Shown here in pieces: positions 9,208 through 18,206 of a DNA stretch of 64,000 nucleotides. Within the stretch, counting starts at the first letter, position 1, and each line of letters opens with the position of its first letter. A program made the position numbers and the translations under genes. Under the pieces are notes generated by a model that saw only the letters and a list, made by a program, of their open reading frames with translations, searched no databases and was not told the DNA's origin. The stretch covers positions 62,001 to 126,000 of the forward strand of contig CBFIHP010000012.1 of the NCBI GenBank assembly GCA_965662355.1. Direction: 5' to 3'. The stretch comes from GCA-2683825 sp965662355 (GTDB lineage: Bacteria; Planctomycetota; UBA1135; GCA-002686595).

Positions 9208-10106
9208 TGGAGTAGGTCTCCCTCGACCTCCTCGAAGCAGTAGCGCTTGCCTTTGCGCGAGATGCGGCCGAAGGGGCGTGTTGCATCGTGATAGAAGAGC
9301 CCCAGCCAGCCTGCAGCCGCGGCACGCTCCAACCACTCCGAGCGGCTCTCGAAGGAACGCGCGACGTCGATGTCGTAGGCCATGATGTACGCGGGTTGGA
9401 TGTGATGGCCCGTGGGCACGACATCGGCCCAGAAGATGGCCGTGTCGCCCGCGCTATCCTCGTTCAGGGTGATGACGCTGACCCCGTCGGAATGTCCCGA
9501 CGCTTCATAGACCTTCACACCAGGCAGGATCTCGGCTTCGCCCTCGTAGGCCTGCAAGAGCCCCGCTTCCTCGACGGGGAGCACGTCCTCGGGCCGATAC
9601 GACGCGCGGCGCACATGGTCCGGATGCTTCGCGACCTCGATCTCGATCTTCGGTGCGTGGTGCCGCGCGTTCGGGAAGAGCGGAACCAGCCGGCCGTCGC
9701 GCTCGCAGACCATGGCGCCGATGTGATCGAAGTGGCAGTGGGACGCGACGACGTGGGTCACTTCGTGGGGCTCGACTCCACACGCGCGCAGGGTCGATTC
9801 CAGGGTCGCCTCACGTTCGATGTGATAGATCGAACGCCACTTGTCCTCCCAGCGATCCCCCAGTCCGACCTCGATCACGAGTTTAACATCGCCGCGTTCG
9901 GCGAGGAAGGGTCGCAACGCGAGCAGGATCGTGTTGTCCTTCGAAGCGGGCGTCATCGGCTCCCACATGGCCTTGGGCACGACGCCCCACATCGAACCGC
10001 CGTCGAGGCGCATGAAACCGTCGGAGAGGGCCGTGATGCACCAATCACCGACGGTCACGGCCCGGCGCTGCCAGACCGGAGGGCTTTCGGCGCCGCACGA
10101 GCTCAC
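9204..10106 (-). CDS. metallo-beta-lactamase-fold hydrolase
   Basis: 300 aa from GTG 10106, which overlaps the preceding acyl-CoA dehydrogenase stop as GTGA, a sign of coupled translation. The zinc motif SHCHFDHIG (HxHxDH), the later ASGHSDG His and the FWADVVP Asp are all present, so the two-metal site looks complete. It resembles lactonase/glyoxalase-II-like enzymes of the MBL superfamily that hydrolyse esters, lactones or thioesters. In this operon a thioesterase or lactonase role in acyl-CoA catabolism is plausible. The substrate cannot be deduced. Confidence 0.82.
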   Translation of the reverse strand: MSSCGAESPPVWQRRAVTVGDWCITALSDGFMRLDGGSMWGVVPKAMWEPMTPASKDNTILLALRPFLAERGDVKLVIEVGLGDRWEDKWRSIYHIEREATLESTLRACGVEPHEVTHVVASHCHFDHIGAMVCERDGRLVPLFPNARHHAPKIEIEVAKHPDHVRRASYRPEDVLPVEEAGLLQAYEGEAEILPGVKVYEASGHSDGVSVITLNEDSAGDTAIFWADVVPTGHHIQPAYIMAYDIDVARSFESRSEWLERAAAAGWLGLFYHDATRPFGRISRKGKRYCFEEVEGDLLQ

Positions 10107-11290
10107 TTGCGGATGATCGAGCGCGAGATGATGATGCGCTGCACTTCGCTGGTGCCCTCGCCGATGGTGCACAGCTTCGCGTCGCGCCACATGCGCTCGA
10201 CCGGGTATTCGCGACTGTAACCGTAGCCACCGTAGATCTGGATGGCGTCGTACGTGGCGCGCATGGCGACCTCGGACGAATAGAGCTTGGCCATCGAGGC
10301 CTGCGTGCCGTAGTCCTTGCCAGCGTCCTTCAGGCGCGCAGCGTGATAAACGAGGTGACGCGCCGCTTCAATCTCGACCGCCATGTTCGCCAGTTTGAAC
10401 CCGACCGCCTGTTGATCCGCCAGGCGCTTGCCGAAGGCTTCGCGTTCCTTGGCGTATTGCAGAGCACAGTCGTACGCCCCCTGGGCGATCCCCAGGCCCA
10501 GCGCGCCGATCGAAACGCGGCCTCCCTCGAGGGTCTTCATGAAAGTCACGAAGCCCTTGCCCTCGGGGCCCAGCAGGTGATCGCGCGGGATGCGCGCGTC
10601 CTCGAAGACGAGGCTGGCCCAGTCGGAGCCACGCATGCCGAGTTTTTGCTCGCCCTTCTCGAGCGAGAAGCCCGGGATGTCGCGCGGTACCACGAAGGCG
10701 CTGATGCCCTTGGGACCTGCATCTTTCTCGGTAACGGCCGTGGCGATGAACGTTCCGGCGTGATTGGCGTTCGTGCAGAAGCACTTGCGACCGTTCAGGA
10801 CGTACTCGTCGCCATCCAAGACCGCCGTCGTCAGCGTGCCGCCGGAATCGGAACCGGCATTGGGCTCGGTCAAACCGTACGCGCCCATGTACTCGCCGGC
10901 GACCAGCTTCGGCACGTACTCGCTGCACAGCTTGTCGCCACCCCAGGCGTAGATCGGGTAGGTACCGAGGCTGACGTGGGCCGCCAGGGTCAACCCCGTC
11001 GATCCGCACACGCGACTGATTTCCTCGACGGCCAGGCAGTACGCCAGGGTGCCGCCATTCGAACCGCCCACGTCCTCGGAGAAGGGAATCCCGGGCACGC
11101 CCAGCTCGACGATCTTGTTCCACGTCTCGATGGGGAAGCGGTGGTTCTCGTCGATCTCTTCGGCGATGGGTGCCACTTCAGAGCGCGCAAAATCACGCAC
11201 CATGTCCTGGATCATGCGCTGCTCTTCGGTGAGGTCGAAGGAGTGCTTGATCTCCGGCAGGGCGTACTTGGTCGGGGTGCTAACCGTCAT
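10103..11290 (-). CDS. acyl-CoA dehydrogenase (first copy)
   Basis: 395 aa, standard length. Three domains can be followed: the N-terminal helical part (LTEEQRMIQDMVRDFARSEV), the central beta domain (LTEPNAGSDSGG, FAD-binding W/S region) and the C-terminal helical part ending IYGGYGYSREYPVERMWRDAK-LCTIGEGTSE. The Glu in GEGTSE matches the catalytic base position of short/medium-chain enzymes. It oxidises an acyl-CoA to the trans-2-enoyl-CoA and passes electrons to ETF in the cytoplasm. Chain length or branched-chain specificity is not readable. It follows the HTH gene by 36 bp. Confidence 0.9.
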   Translation of the reverse strand: MTVSTPTKYALPEIKHSFDLTEEQRMIQDMVRDFARSEVAPIAEEIDENHRFPIETWNKIVELGVPGIPFSEDVGGSNGGTLAYCLAVEEISRVCGSTGLTLAAHVSLGTYPIYAWGGDKLCSEYVPKLVAGEYMGAYGLTEPNAGSDSGGTLTTAVLDGDEYVLNGRKCFCTNANHAGTFIATAVTEKDAGPKGISAFVVPRDIPGFSLEKGEQKLGMRGSDWASLVFEDARIPRDHLLGPEGKGFVTFMKTLEGGRVSIGALGLGIAQGAYDCALQYAKEREAFGKRLADQQAVGFKLANMAVEIEAARHLVYHAARLKDAGKDYGTQASMAKLYSSEVAMRATYDAIQIYGGYGYSREYPVERMWRDAKLCTIGEGTSEVQRIIISRSIIRK

Positions 11291-11326
11291 GAGAGTCGGG
11301 TTTGCCTAGGGGGGTCTCGTTCGGGA

Positions 11327-11725
11327 TCAATCCAGTTGTTCTTCCAGACGCCAGCCAGTCGTGCGTCGACGACCCTTCGGACCCTCGTCCGCATCCGAGA
11401 CGTCCCGTTCGGATTGCTGGCGCCCGGGCGGATGCTGGGGCGGCTGGGGCTGCAGGTCGCCATTGCGGGCCAGGCTCGACTCGCGGTAATAGCGATCGCT
11501 ACGACCCGCGGCGACCCATGCGACCAAGGCGGCGCGGGAGAACTTCCATTCACGACCAATTTTTCGGGCGGGAAGGTTCTCCGAGTGTAGGACCTTGTTG
11601 AAGGTCTTCACACTGACGCCGAGGAATCGTGCGGCCTCCTCCAGATTGAAAATCTCGTGGCCGGGATCGACCGTCTCCCGCTGGCTCGGGATCTTGGGTT
11701 GGGTCGGGATCTTGGGGTCACTCAT
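11327..11725 (-). CDS. excisionase/MerR-type helix-turn-helix protein within the mutase operon
   Basis: 132 aa from ATG 11725, overlapping the mutase small-subunit stop as ATGA. Residues about 22-70 form the HTH_17 type winged helix (FNLEEAARFLGVSVKTFNKVL, LPARKIGREWKFSRAAL, VAW). The C-terminal half is Pro/Gln/Arg-rich and probably disordered. Such domains act as excisionases or small regulators. No phage or integrase gene is nearby, so a regulator of this operon is more likely than a recombination factor. The function is inferred from fold and position only. Confidence 0.7.
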   Translation of the reverse strand: MSDPKIPTQPKIPSQRETVDPGHEIFNLEEAARFLGVSVKTFNKVLHSENLPARKIGREWKFSRAALVAWVAAGRSDRYYRESSLARNGDLQPQPPQHPPGRQQSERDVSDADEGPKGRRRTTGWRLEEQLD

Positions 11726-12144
11726 GAAGGAATCTCCTCGTTCTTCCAGCGCTTGGCCATCTCTTCCTTGATCCATGTGGCGATCTCGTCGGTCGGTGTC
11801 CCCGGGCCGAAGAGACGGACATAACCGTGCTCCTGGAGACTCGCGGAATCCTCCTTCGAGATGATGCCTCCGCCGGTCAAGAGCACATGCCCTAACCCAC
11901 GTTTTTTGAGCTCGGTGCGCACACGGGGAAAGAGCGTCATGTGCGCGCCGGAGAGAATCGAGAGCCCGACAACGTCGACATCCTCCTGCAGGGCCGTCTC
12001 GGCGATCATGTCGGGCGTCTGGTGCAGCCCGGTATAGATGACCTCCATGCCGTGGTCACGCAGCACGGCGGCGATCGTCTTCGCCCCGCGATCGTGGCCA
12101 TCGAGGCCGGGCTTGCCGACCAGAACGCGAATCCTTCGTTCCAT
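11722..12144 (-). CDS. mcmB: methylmalonyl-CoA mutase, B12-binding subunit
   Basis: 140 aa from ATG 12144; the frame extends upstream but inside the large-subunit gene. RIRVLVGKPGLDGHDRG contains the DxHxxG cobalamin signature (Asp15, His17, Gly20; His17 replaces dimethylbenzimidazole as the lower ligand). The SxL motif (LSILSGAH) and GGG (LLTGGGII) complete the corrinoid-binding Rossmann fold. It works with the separate catalytic chain just upstream to interconvert (R)-methylmalonyl-CoA and succinyl-CoA. The split two-chain form is common in bacteria and archaea. Confidence 0.92.
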   Translation of the reverse strand: MERRIRVLVGKPGLDGHDRGAKTIAAVLRDHGMEVIYTGLHQTPDMIAETALQEDVDVVGLSILSGAHMTLFPRVRTELKKRGLGHVLLTGGGIISKEDSASLQEHGYVRLFGPGTPTDEIATWIKEEMAKRWKNEEIPS

Positions 12145-12166
12145 TGCTTTTGCTTCCTGTGAGCTC

Positions 12167-13867
12167 TTAGAGAATCCGCGGTTCTTTGTACTCGCCGAAC
12201 TCCTCGCGGAGAACGTCGGCGATCTCGCCCAGCGTGCAGTCGGCGTGCGCCGCTGAAACGAAGCGTTCGAGCAGGTTGTCGTCACTTCGGCAAGCGTCGC
12301 GTATGCCGTCCAGCTCGCTCTGGGAGCGTTTGGCATCGCGCTTCTTGCGCAGCGTGGCCAGGCGTTCGTGTTGGTTGCGCTCGACTTCAGGGTCGATGCG
12401 CAGGATCTCGATCTCGGGCGTCGCATCGAGCTCTTCGACGTAGGTGTTGACACCCACGACCTTCTTGTCCTGACGTTCGACCGCCAGCTGGTACTTCACG
12501 GCCGAGTTGTGGATTTCGCGCTGGATATAGCCGGCCTCGATGCAAGGCACGACGCCCCCGCGCTTGTCGATCTCGCTGAAGTAGGCCTCGGCGTCCTCTT
12601 CGAGACGGTTGGTCTGGGCTTCGACGAAGTAGGAACCCGCCAGGGGGTCGATCACGTGGGCGGCCTCGGTCTCTTCCGCGATGATCTGCTGGGTACGCAG
12701 GGCGATCTTCGCGGCCTTCTCCGTCGGCAAGGCCAGGGTTTCGTCCATCGAGTTCGTATGGAGCGACTGCGTCCCACCGAGCACCGCCGAGAAAGCCTCG
12801 AGGGCCGTGCGCACGATGTTGTTCTCGGGTTGCTGGGCCGTCAAGGAAACACCGGCGGTCTGGGTATGGAAGCGCAGCATCCACGAACGCGGATCCTTTG
12901 CAGCGAATACGTCGCGCATCTTGCGCGCCCAGATGCGGCGTGCGGCCCGGAATTTGGACACCTCTTCGAAGAAGTCGAGGTGCGCGTCGAAGAAGAAGGA
13001 AAGTCGCGGAGCAAACGCATCCACGTCGATACCCGCCGCAACGCCCCGGCGTACGTATTCCATGCCGTTGGCGAGCGTGAAGGCCAGCTCTTGCGCCGCC
13101 GTCGATCCGGCCTCGCGGATGTGGTATCCGGAGATCGAAATCGTGTTCCACTGGGGAACGTGCAGCGCGCAGTGTTGCATCACATCGGTGATCATGCGCA
13201 AGGCCGGCTCGCACTTGACCAGCCAGGCATGTTGCGCCTGGTATTCCTTGAGGATGTCGTTCTGGACCGTGCCACGTAAGAGCTTCGAGTCGACGCCCTG
13301 GTTTTCACCGGCGGCGATGTAGAACGCCAAGAGGATCGGCGCCGGGCCGTTGATCGTCATCGAGGTCGACACCCGATCCATCGGGATGCCGTCCATCAAC
13401 GTTTCCATGTCCCTCAAGGACGAGATGGCCACGCCGACCTGACCGACTTCGCCGAGGCTGCGCTCGTGGTCTGAGTCGTAGCCCATCAGGGTCGGAAAGT
13501 CGAAGGCGGTCGAGAGCCCGGTCTGTCCGTGCTCGAGAAGAAACTTGAAGCGTTCGTTCGTCTGTTTCGAAGAGCCGAAGCCCGCGAACTGGCGCATCGT
13601 CCACAGGCGCCCGCGATACATCGAGGGATGCACCCCGCGGGTGAAGGGAAACGCCCCGGGATAGCCCAGATCGGAGGCGGGGTCGAGCTGCACGTCTTCG
13701 GGACCGTACAGGCTCTTCAAGGGGACGCCGGACAGCGTGGTGAAGTTGCCGTCGCGCAACTTCGACGCGGCCAGGGCCTGTTCCCAGACCTGACGCGGAT
13801 CCGTGCCGTTCGAGCTGTTCGCGCGGACGGTTTTTTCTTCGGTGCGGGCGGTTTCGGTATCGCTCAT
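12167..13867 (-). CDS. mcmA: methylmalonyl-CoA mutase, catalytic (large) subunit
   Basis: 566 aa from ATG 13867, the normal length for the separate TIM-barrel chain. Recognisable blocks include YPGAFPFTRGVHPSMYRGRLWTMRQFAG (the substrate-pocket region with the conserved Tyr-Arg), GLSTAFDFPT, the SISGYHIREAGSTAAQEL helix and QTAGVSLTAQQPENNIVRT. It lies between meaB (4-bp overlap) and the B12-binding chain (22-bp gap). A close relative such as isobutyryl-CoA or ethylmalonyl-CoA mutase cannot be excluded without comparing active-site residues, but the meaB neighbour and the block pattern favour methylmalonyl-CoA. Confidence 0.9.
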   Translation of the reverse strand: MSDTETARTEEKTVRANSSNGTDPRQVWEQALAASKLRDGNFTTLSGVPLKSLYGPEDVQLDPASDLGYPGAFPFTRGVHPSMYRGRLWTMRQFAGFGSSKQTNERFKFLLEHGQTGLSTAFDFPTLMGYDSDHERSLGEVGQVGVAISSLRDMETLMDGIPMDRVSTSMTINGPAPILLAFYIAAGENQGVDSKLLRGTVQNDILKEYQAQHAWLVKCEPALRMITDVMQHCALHVPQWNTISISGYHIREAGSTAAQELAFTLANGMEYVRRGVAAGIDVDAFAPRLSFFFDAHLDFFEEVSKFRAARRIWARKMRDVFAAKDPRSWMLRFHTQTAGVSLTAQQPENNIVRTALEAFSAVLGGTQSLHTNSMDETLALPTEKAAKIALRTQQIIAEETEAAHVIDPLAGSYFVEAQTNRLEEDAEAYFSEIDKRGGVVPCIEAGYIQREIHNSAVKYQLAVERQDKKVVGVNTYVEELDATPEIEILRIDPEVERNQHERLATLRKKRDAKRSQSELDGIRDACRSDDNLLERFVSAAHADCTLGEIADVLREEFGEYKEPRIL

Positions 13868-14871
13868 GGCGTTTTTCCTGAGGCCCAAAGGACGGTGCCC
13901 AGGATCTCTTCAGCGACATCGTAAGGCGTAATGGACTTCCCCAGGAGCGAATCTACGGCGTCGGTGTGACCGGAGTCCCCCCAAAGCTCCTCCTCGAGGC
14001 GTTCACCGACGACACGACGTACCTGTTCGATACGCTTTTCGCGGCGGATCAGCTCCAGAGCGGCCCCACCATCACCGCCTCCAGCACTTCCCGAATCGGT
14101 GAGGTAGGCCTTGTGGGCCTCGATGACAGCGATCAGATCGTCCAGGCCGCTGGGCTCGTGGGCGCTCGTGGAGACCACGGGGGTCTGCCACCCCGCCGCG
14201 CTGGAGCGACGGGCATTGGCCAGGGGACGGCGCAGGCGTATGGCGTCTTCGAGATCCATCACGAGACGGTCCGCCCCTTGGAGATCGGACTTGTTCACGC
14301 AGAGCACGTCCGCAACCTCGAGCAGGCCTGCTTTCATGGCCTGAATCCCGTCGCCTGCCCCCGGGCAGAGCACGCACACGACCGTGTCGGTGGCGGAGAC
14401 GACGTCGTACTCGGCCTGACCGACGCCGACGGTCTCGACGACGATGCGCTCGAATCCAAAGGCGTCCATCACGTCGCACGCATCGGAGGCCGCGCGCGCG
14501 AGTCCGCCGTGGCTTTCGCGCGACGCCATCGAGCGGATGTACACGCCTGGGTCCTGGGTGCGCTCCTCCATGCGAATTCGATCCCCGAGCAACGCGCCTC
14601 CCGTGAAAGGCGAGGAGGGATCGATGGCCAAGACGCCGACTCGTTCATCGTTCGCGCGCAAGGCCTTCACGAGCTCGTTCGTGAGCGAACTCTTGCCCGC
14701 TCCCGGAGGCCCCGTCACGCCGATGCGCCAGGCCTGACCGACGCGGGGATAGATCTGCGCCAGCGCTTCGGGGAAACGCGGATCACGGTTCTCCGCCCAC
14801 GAGATGAGTCGCGCTAGCGCACCCCGATCACCTGCGAAGAGGAGCTCTGCGATTTCCGACGCCTCTTGCAT
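13864..14871 (-). CDS. meaB: MeaB-type G3E GTPase, chaperone of methylmalonyl-CoA mutase
   Basis: 335 aa. The P-loop GPPGAGKSS is at 54-62, switch-like IDPSSPFTGGALLGDRIRM follows, the Walker B region is in IVVETVGVGQAE, and the base-recognition NKSD is near 193. This is the MeaB/ArgK family, which uses GTP hydrolysis to gate loading and repair of adenosylcobalamin on the mutase. Its stop overlaps the mutase large-subunit start by 4 bp. Downstream of the acyl-CoA dehydrogenase it begins after a 3-bp gap, so it is clearly in the operon. Confidence 0.92.
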   Translation of the reverse strand: MQEASEIAELLFAGDRGALARLISWAENRDPRFPEALAQIYPRVGQAWRIGVTGPPGAGKSSLTNELVKALRANDERVGVLAIDPSSPFTGGALLGDRIRMEERTQDPGVYIRSMASRESHGGLARAASDACDVMDAFGFERIVVETVGVGQAEYDVVSATDTVVCVLCPGAGDGIQAMKAGLLEVADVLCVNKSDLQGADRLVMDLEDAIRLRRPLANARRSSAAGWQTPVVSTSAHEPSGLDDLIAVIEAHKAYLTDSGSAGGGDGGAALELIRREKRIEQVRRVVGERLEEELWGDSGHTDAVDSLLGKSITPYDVAEEILGTVLWASGKTP

Positions 14872-14874
14872 GCC

Positions 14875-16020
14875 TTACGAGGTGAGAAGCTTGCGCGCGA
14901 TGACGATGCGCTGGATATCGGTGGCGCCTTCGTAGATCTCGGTGATCCGGGCGTCGCGGAACAGCCGCTCGACGTGAAAGTCGTCGGTGTATCCCGCCCC
15001 ACCGTGAATCTGCAGGCATTCGTCCGCGCAGAAGTTCGCGGTCTTGGACGCGAAGAGCTTCGCCTGGGCCGCTTCCTGGCTGCACGGTGCGTCGGCGTCG
15101 CGCTGCTTGGCAGCCTTGAACGTGAGCAGGCGCGAGGCCTCGAGATGCGTCGACATGTCGGCCAGCTTCCATTGAATCGCCTGGAAATGACCGATGGGCT
15201 TATTGAACTGCTCGCGCTCGTTCGAGTACTTGACCGCGGCTTCGAGACAGGCCTGACCGATGCCACAGGCCTGCGAGGCAATGCCGATGCGGCCCCCGTC
15301 GAGGGTGTCCATGGCCAGATGGAAGCCCTTGCCCTCGTGACCGAGCATGTTGGTGTGCGGCACACGCACGTCCTCGAACAGGATCTCGGTCGTGGAGGAC
15401 GCGCGGATGCCCGTCTTCTTCTCCTTCTTGCCTACCGAGAGGCCCGGAGAAGTGCGCGGCACGATGAAGGCCGAGATGCCGCGCGCCTTGGGCGCACCGA
15501 GGTCGGTTCGCGCATAGACGATGAACATGCCGGCGTCGGCCCCGTTGGTGACCCACATCTTGGTTCCGTTCAGAACCCAGTCGTCGCCATCGCGAACGGC
15601 GGAGGTCATGAGGCTGGCCGCATCGGAGCCGGCGTTGGCTTCCGTCAAGCAATACGCACCGATGACCTCGCCCGAGGCGAGCTTCGGCAGCCACTCTTGT
15701 TTCTGCTCGGCCGTGCCGTGGCGCTTCAAGGGTACACCGACCAGGCTGTTGTGGACGGAGACCGTGACGCCGGTCGAGGCGCAACCACGGTTCAGCTCCA
15801 TCAGCACGACGCACAACTCGATGGCGCCCATGCCGGCTCCGCCGTACTCCTCGGGAATGGCCAGTCCCCAAAGACCCAGCTCGCCGATGCCTTCGTACAC
15901 CTCGGGGCCCAGCTTGGCCTCGCGGTCGTACCTCTGGGCATTGGGAATCAAAAGGTCGTTCGCGAAGCCGCGCGCCATGTCGCGGACCATCGTGAGCTCT
16001 TCAGTCAGATTGAAATCCAT
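14875..16020 (-). CDS. acyl-CoA dehydrogenase (second copy)
   Basis: 381 aa from ATG 16020 (MDFNLTEE); a longer start 18 codons upstream adds a poor N-terminus. The sequence shows LTEANAGSDAASL in the beta domain and the C-terminal QIHGGAGYTDDFHVERLFRDARITEIYEGATDIQR, whose Glu in YEGATD is the expected catalytic base. This is the short-chain/butyryl-CoA dehydrogenase-like type. With the thiolase and hydroxyacyl-CoA dehydrogenase upstream it fits beta-oxidation of short or branched acyl-CoA. A crotonase is not in this operon and must be elsewhere. Confidence 0.9.
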   Translation of the reverse strand: MDFNLTEELTMVRDMARGFANDLLIPNAQRYDREAKLGPEVYEGIGELGLWGLAIPEEYGGAGMGAIELCVVLMELNRGCASTGVTVSVHNSLVGVPLKRHGTAEQKQEWLPKLASGEVIGAYCLTEANAGSDAASLMTSAVRDGDDWVLNGTKMWVTNGADAGMFIVYARTDLGAPKARGISAFIVPRTSPGLSVGKKEKKTGIRASSTTEILFEDVRVPHTNMLGHEGKGFHLAMDTLDGGRIGIASQACGIGQACLEAAVKYSNEREQFNKPIGHFQAIQWKLADMSTHLEASRLLTFKAAKQRDADAPCSQEAAQAKLFASKTANFCADECLQIHGGAGYTDDFHVERLFRDARITEIYEGATDIQRIVIARKLLTS

Positions 16021-16080
16021 CCCGCTTCGGTCTCCTGCAGAGTCGTCTCTTGTCGTATTCCCGCTAAGGCGCAATACCGT

Positions 16081-16935
16081 TCAGGCGTAGTCGTAAAAGC
16101 CCTTCTTGACCTTCCGCCCTAAACGTCCGGCCGCGACCATGCGACGCAGCAGAGGGCAAGGGCGATACTTCGAATCCCCGAGGCCATCGTGCAGGACATT
16201 CATGATGTCCAGGCACACGTCCAGGCCGATCAGATCGGCGAGGGTCAGGGGGCCCATGGGGTGGTTCATCCCGAGCTTCATGACCGTGTCGATGGCTTCC
16301 TTTTCCGCCACGCCTTCCATGAGGCAGTAGACCGCCTCGTTGATCATGGGCATGAGGACGCGATTCGACACGAACCCCGGGTAGTCGTTGGCCTCGACGG
16401 GCACCTTGCCCACGGCCTCCGAGTAGGCCGTGACCTGGGCGGTGGTCTCGTCGGAGGTCTCCTGGCCACGGATCACCTCGACCAGGGCCATCAGCGGCAC
16501 TGGATTCATGAAGTGCATGCCGATGACCTTGTCCGGGCGCTGCGTCGCCGCGGCGATCTCGGTGATCGAGATCGAACTGGTGTTCGTGGCCAGGATGCTC
16601 GTCTTCGGCGTGATCTCGTCGAGCTGCGAAAAGACGTCGCGTTTGATATCCGCGCGTTCGACGATGGCCTCTACCACGAGGGCAGCGTCGCCGACATCTT
16701 CGAGCTTGTTCGAGGGCTTCACGCGGGCCAGGATGCCGGCGGCATCGGCCTGGCTGATCTTGTCCTTCTTGACGAAGCGCCCGAGGCTCTTCTCGATCGC
16801 GCCCATGCCCTTTTGCAGCGCTGCATCGTTCACGTCGACCAGCTGCACGTCGACGCCGTAGCTGGCGAAGGTCTGGGCGATGCCGTTGCCCATGGTGCCC
16901 GCACCGATCACGGCGATGCGTTCGAGCTTGGACAT
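16081..16935 (-). CDS. hbd: 3-hydroxybutyryl-CoA / 3-hydroxyacyl-CoA dehydrogenase
   Basis: 284 aa, the single-function form. The NAD Rossmann motif GAGTMGNGIAQTFA is at residues 11-24. The catalytic His sits in GMHFMNPVPLM (near 142) with Glu and Asn partners (VEVIRG, NRVLMPMINEA), and the C-terminal domain carries GPLTLADLIGLDVC. It oxidises (S)-3-hydroxyacyl-CoA to 3-oxoacyl-CoA for the adjacent thiolase. The thiolase stop directly abuts its ATG, so the two are translationally linked. Confidence 0.92.
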   Translation of the reverse strand: MSKLERIAVIGAGTMGNGIAQTFASYGVDVQLVDVNDAALQKGMGAIEKSLGRFVKKDKISQADAAGILARVKPSNKLEDVGDAALVVEAIVERADIKRDVFSQLDEITPKTSILATNTSSISITEIAAATQRPDKVIGMHFMNPVPLMALVEVIRGQETSDETTAQVTAYSEAVGKVPVEANDYPGFVSNRVLMPMINEAVYCLMEGVAEKEAIDTVMKLGMNHPMGPLTLADLIGLDVCLDIMNVLHDGLGDSKYRPCPLLRRMVAAGRLGRKVKKGFYDYA

Positions 16936-18120
16936 CTAGAGCGCCTCCACCGTCAGCGAAACCGCATTGCCCCCGCCGAGGCACAAGGACGCCATACCGG
17001 TCTTCGCATCACGTTGGCGCATGGCGTAGAGCAGCGTCGTCAGGATGCGCGCCCCCGAGGCACCGATCGGGTGACCGAGAGCCACCGCGCCGCCGTTGAC
17101 GTTCACACGCTCGGGATCCAGCGACAGTTCGCGCGTCAAGGCACAGGCCGCTGCCGAAAAGGCCTCGTTGATCTCGTGCAGATCGAAATCCGTCGGCTTT
17201 TTGCCCAGCTTGGCGGAGGCCTTCTCGACCGACATCTTGGGCGCCATCATGACCCACTCGGGAGCCATGCCTCCGGTGGCGTAGCCCGTGATGCGCGCCA
17301 TCGGAGTACAACCGAGCTCTTCGGCCTTCTCCGCGCTCATGACAACCAGAGCCGAGGCCCCGTCGTTGATGGCCGAGGCGTTGGCCGCAGTGACCGTGCC
17401 GCCGTCGCGTTTGAAGGCGGGACGCATCTTGGCGATGCTCTCGGTGGTCATCCCTTCGCGGATGTTCTCGTCGGTGGCGAACTGGATCGGATCGGCCTTT
17501 CTCTGGGGCACTTCGACCGAGAACATCTCCTCCTTGAATCGCCCGGCATTCGTGGCCTCGGCCGCCTTGCGGTGGCTTTCGGCGGCGAAGGTGTCCTGGG
17601 CGACGCGGGTGACGTCGTACTTCTCGGCAACCAGCTCACCGGTCATGCCCATGTGAAAGTCGTTGTAGATGTCCCACAGTCCGTCGTGGACCATGGAGTC
17701 GACCATCTGGACGTGTCCGAGGCGCGAGCCCTCGCGTGCGGAAGGCACGAGATAGGGTGACTTCGACATGTTCTCCATGCCGCCGGCCACGATGATGTCC
17801 GCATCCCCGGCGCGAATGGCCTGGGCGGCCAGCATCACCGACTTCAGCCCCGAACCGCAGACCTTGTTAACGGTAAAGGCCCCCACCGCGTCGGGCACCC
17901 CTGCACCGATCGCGGCCTGACGCGCGGGGTTCTGACCGAGCCCTGCCTGGAGCACGTTGCCCAGGATGACCTCCTCGACCAGAGCGGCCGGAACGTTCGC
18001 GCGCCGAAGAGCCTCTTTGACCGCCATTGCGCCCAATTCGGGTGCTCGGAAGGAGGCAAGCCCACCCATGAACTTGGCGATCGGAGTACGGCAGGCGCTG
18101 ACGATGACGACGTCTTTCAA
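16936..18120 (-). CDS. acetyl-CoA acetyltransferase (thiolase)
   Basis: 394 aa from TTG 18120 (reads LKDVVIVSACRTPIAKF), chosen because it gives the canonical thiolase N-terminus and length; the frame extends upstream without conserved residues, and there is no good Shine-Dalgarno. Catalytic residues are visible: the nucleophile Cys in NKVCGSGLKS (about 89), His in ALGHPIGASGAR and the second Cys in SLCLGGGNA. It condenses or cleaves acetyl-CoA units. It is the first gene of the minus-strand operon reaching to 7332. Confidence 0.9.
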   Translation of the reverse strand: MKDVVIVSACRTPIAKFMGGLASFRAPELGAMAVKEALRRANVPAALVEEVILGNVLQAGLGQNPARQAAIGAGVPDAVGAFTVNKVCGSGLKSVMLAAQAIRAGDADIIVAGGMENMSKSPYLVPSAREGSRLGHVQMVDSMVHDGLWDIYNDFHMGMTGELVAEKYDVTRVAQDTFAAESHRKAAEATNAGRFKEEMFSVEVPQRKADPIQFATDENIREGMTTESIAKMRPAFKRDGGTVTAANASAINDGASALVVMSAEKAEELGCTPMARITGYATGGMAPEWVMMAPKMSVEKASAKLGKKPTDFDLHEINEAFSAAACALTRELSLDPERVNVNGGAVALGHPIGASGARILTTLLYAMRQRDAKTGMASLCLGGGNAVSLTVEAL

Positions 18121-18206
18121 GGCGATGACTCGGAGGAAGTTGTGGGCCTTTTGGGAGGGGTTCGCCCAGGGTTTGGCGACCCATGACAGGGTTTGTCCAG
18201 CCCGAG

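Noticed and set aside
16189..17760. Long open frame on the plus strand (about 520 codons)
   Set aside because: It is antisense to the clear thiolase and hydroxyacyl-CoA dehydrogenase genes; high-GC codon bias creates such shadows. The peptide is His/Asp/Arg-rich without domains.
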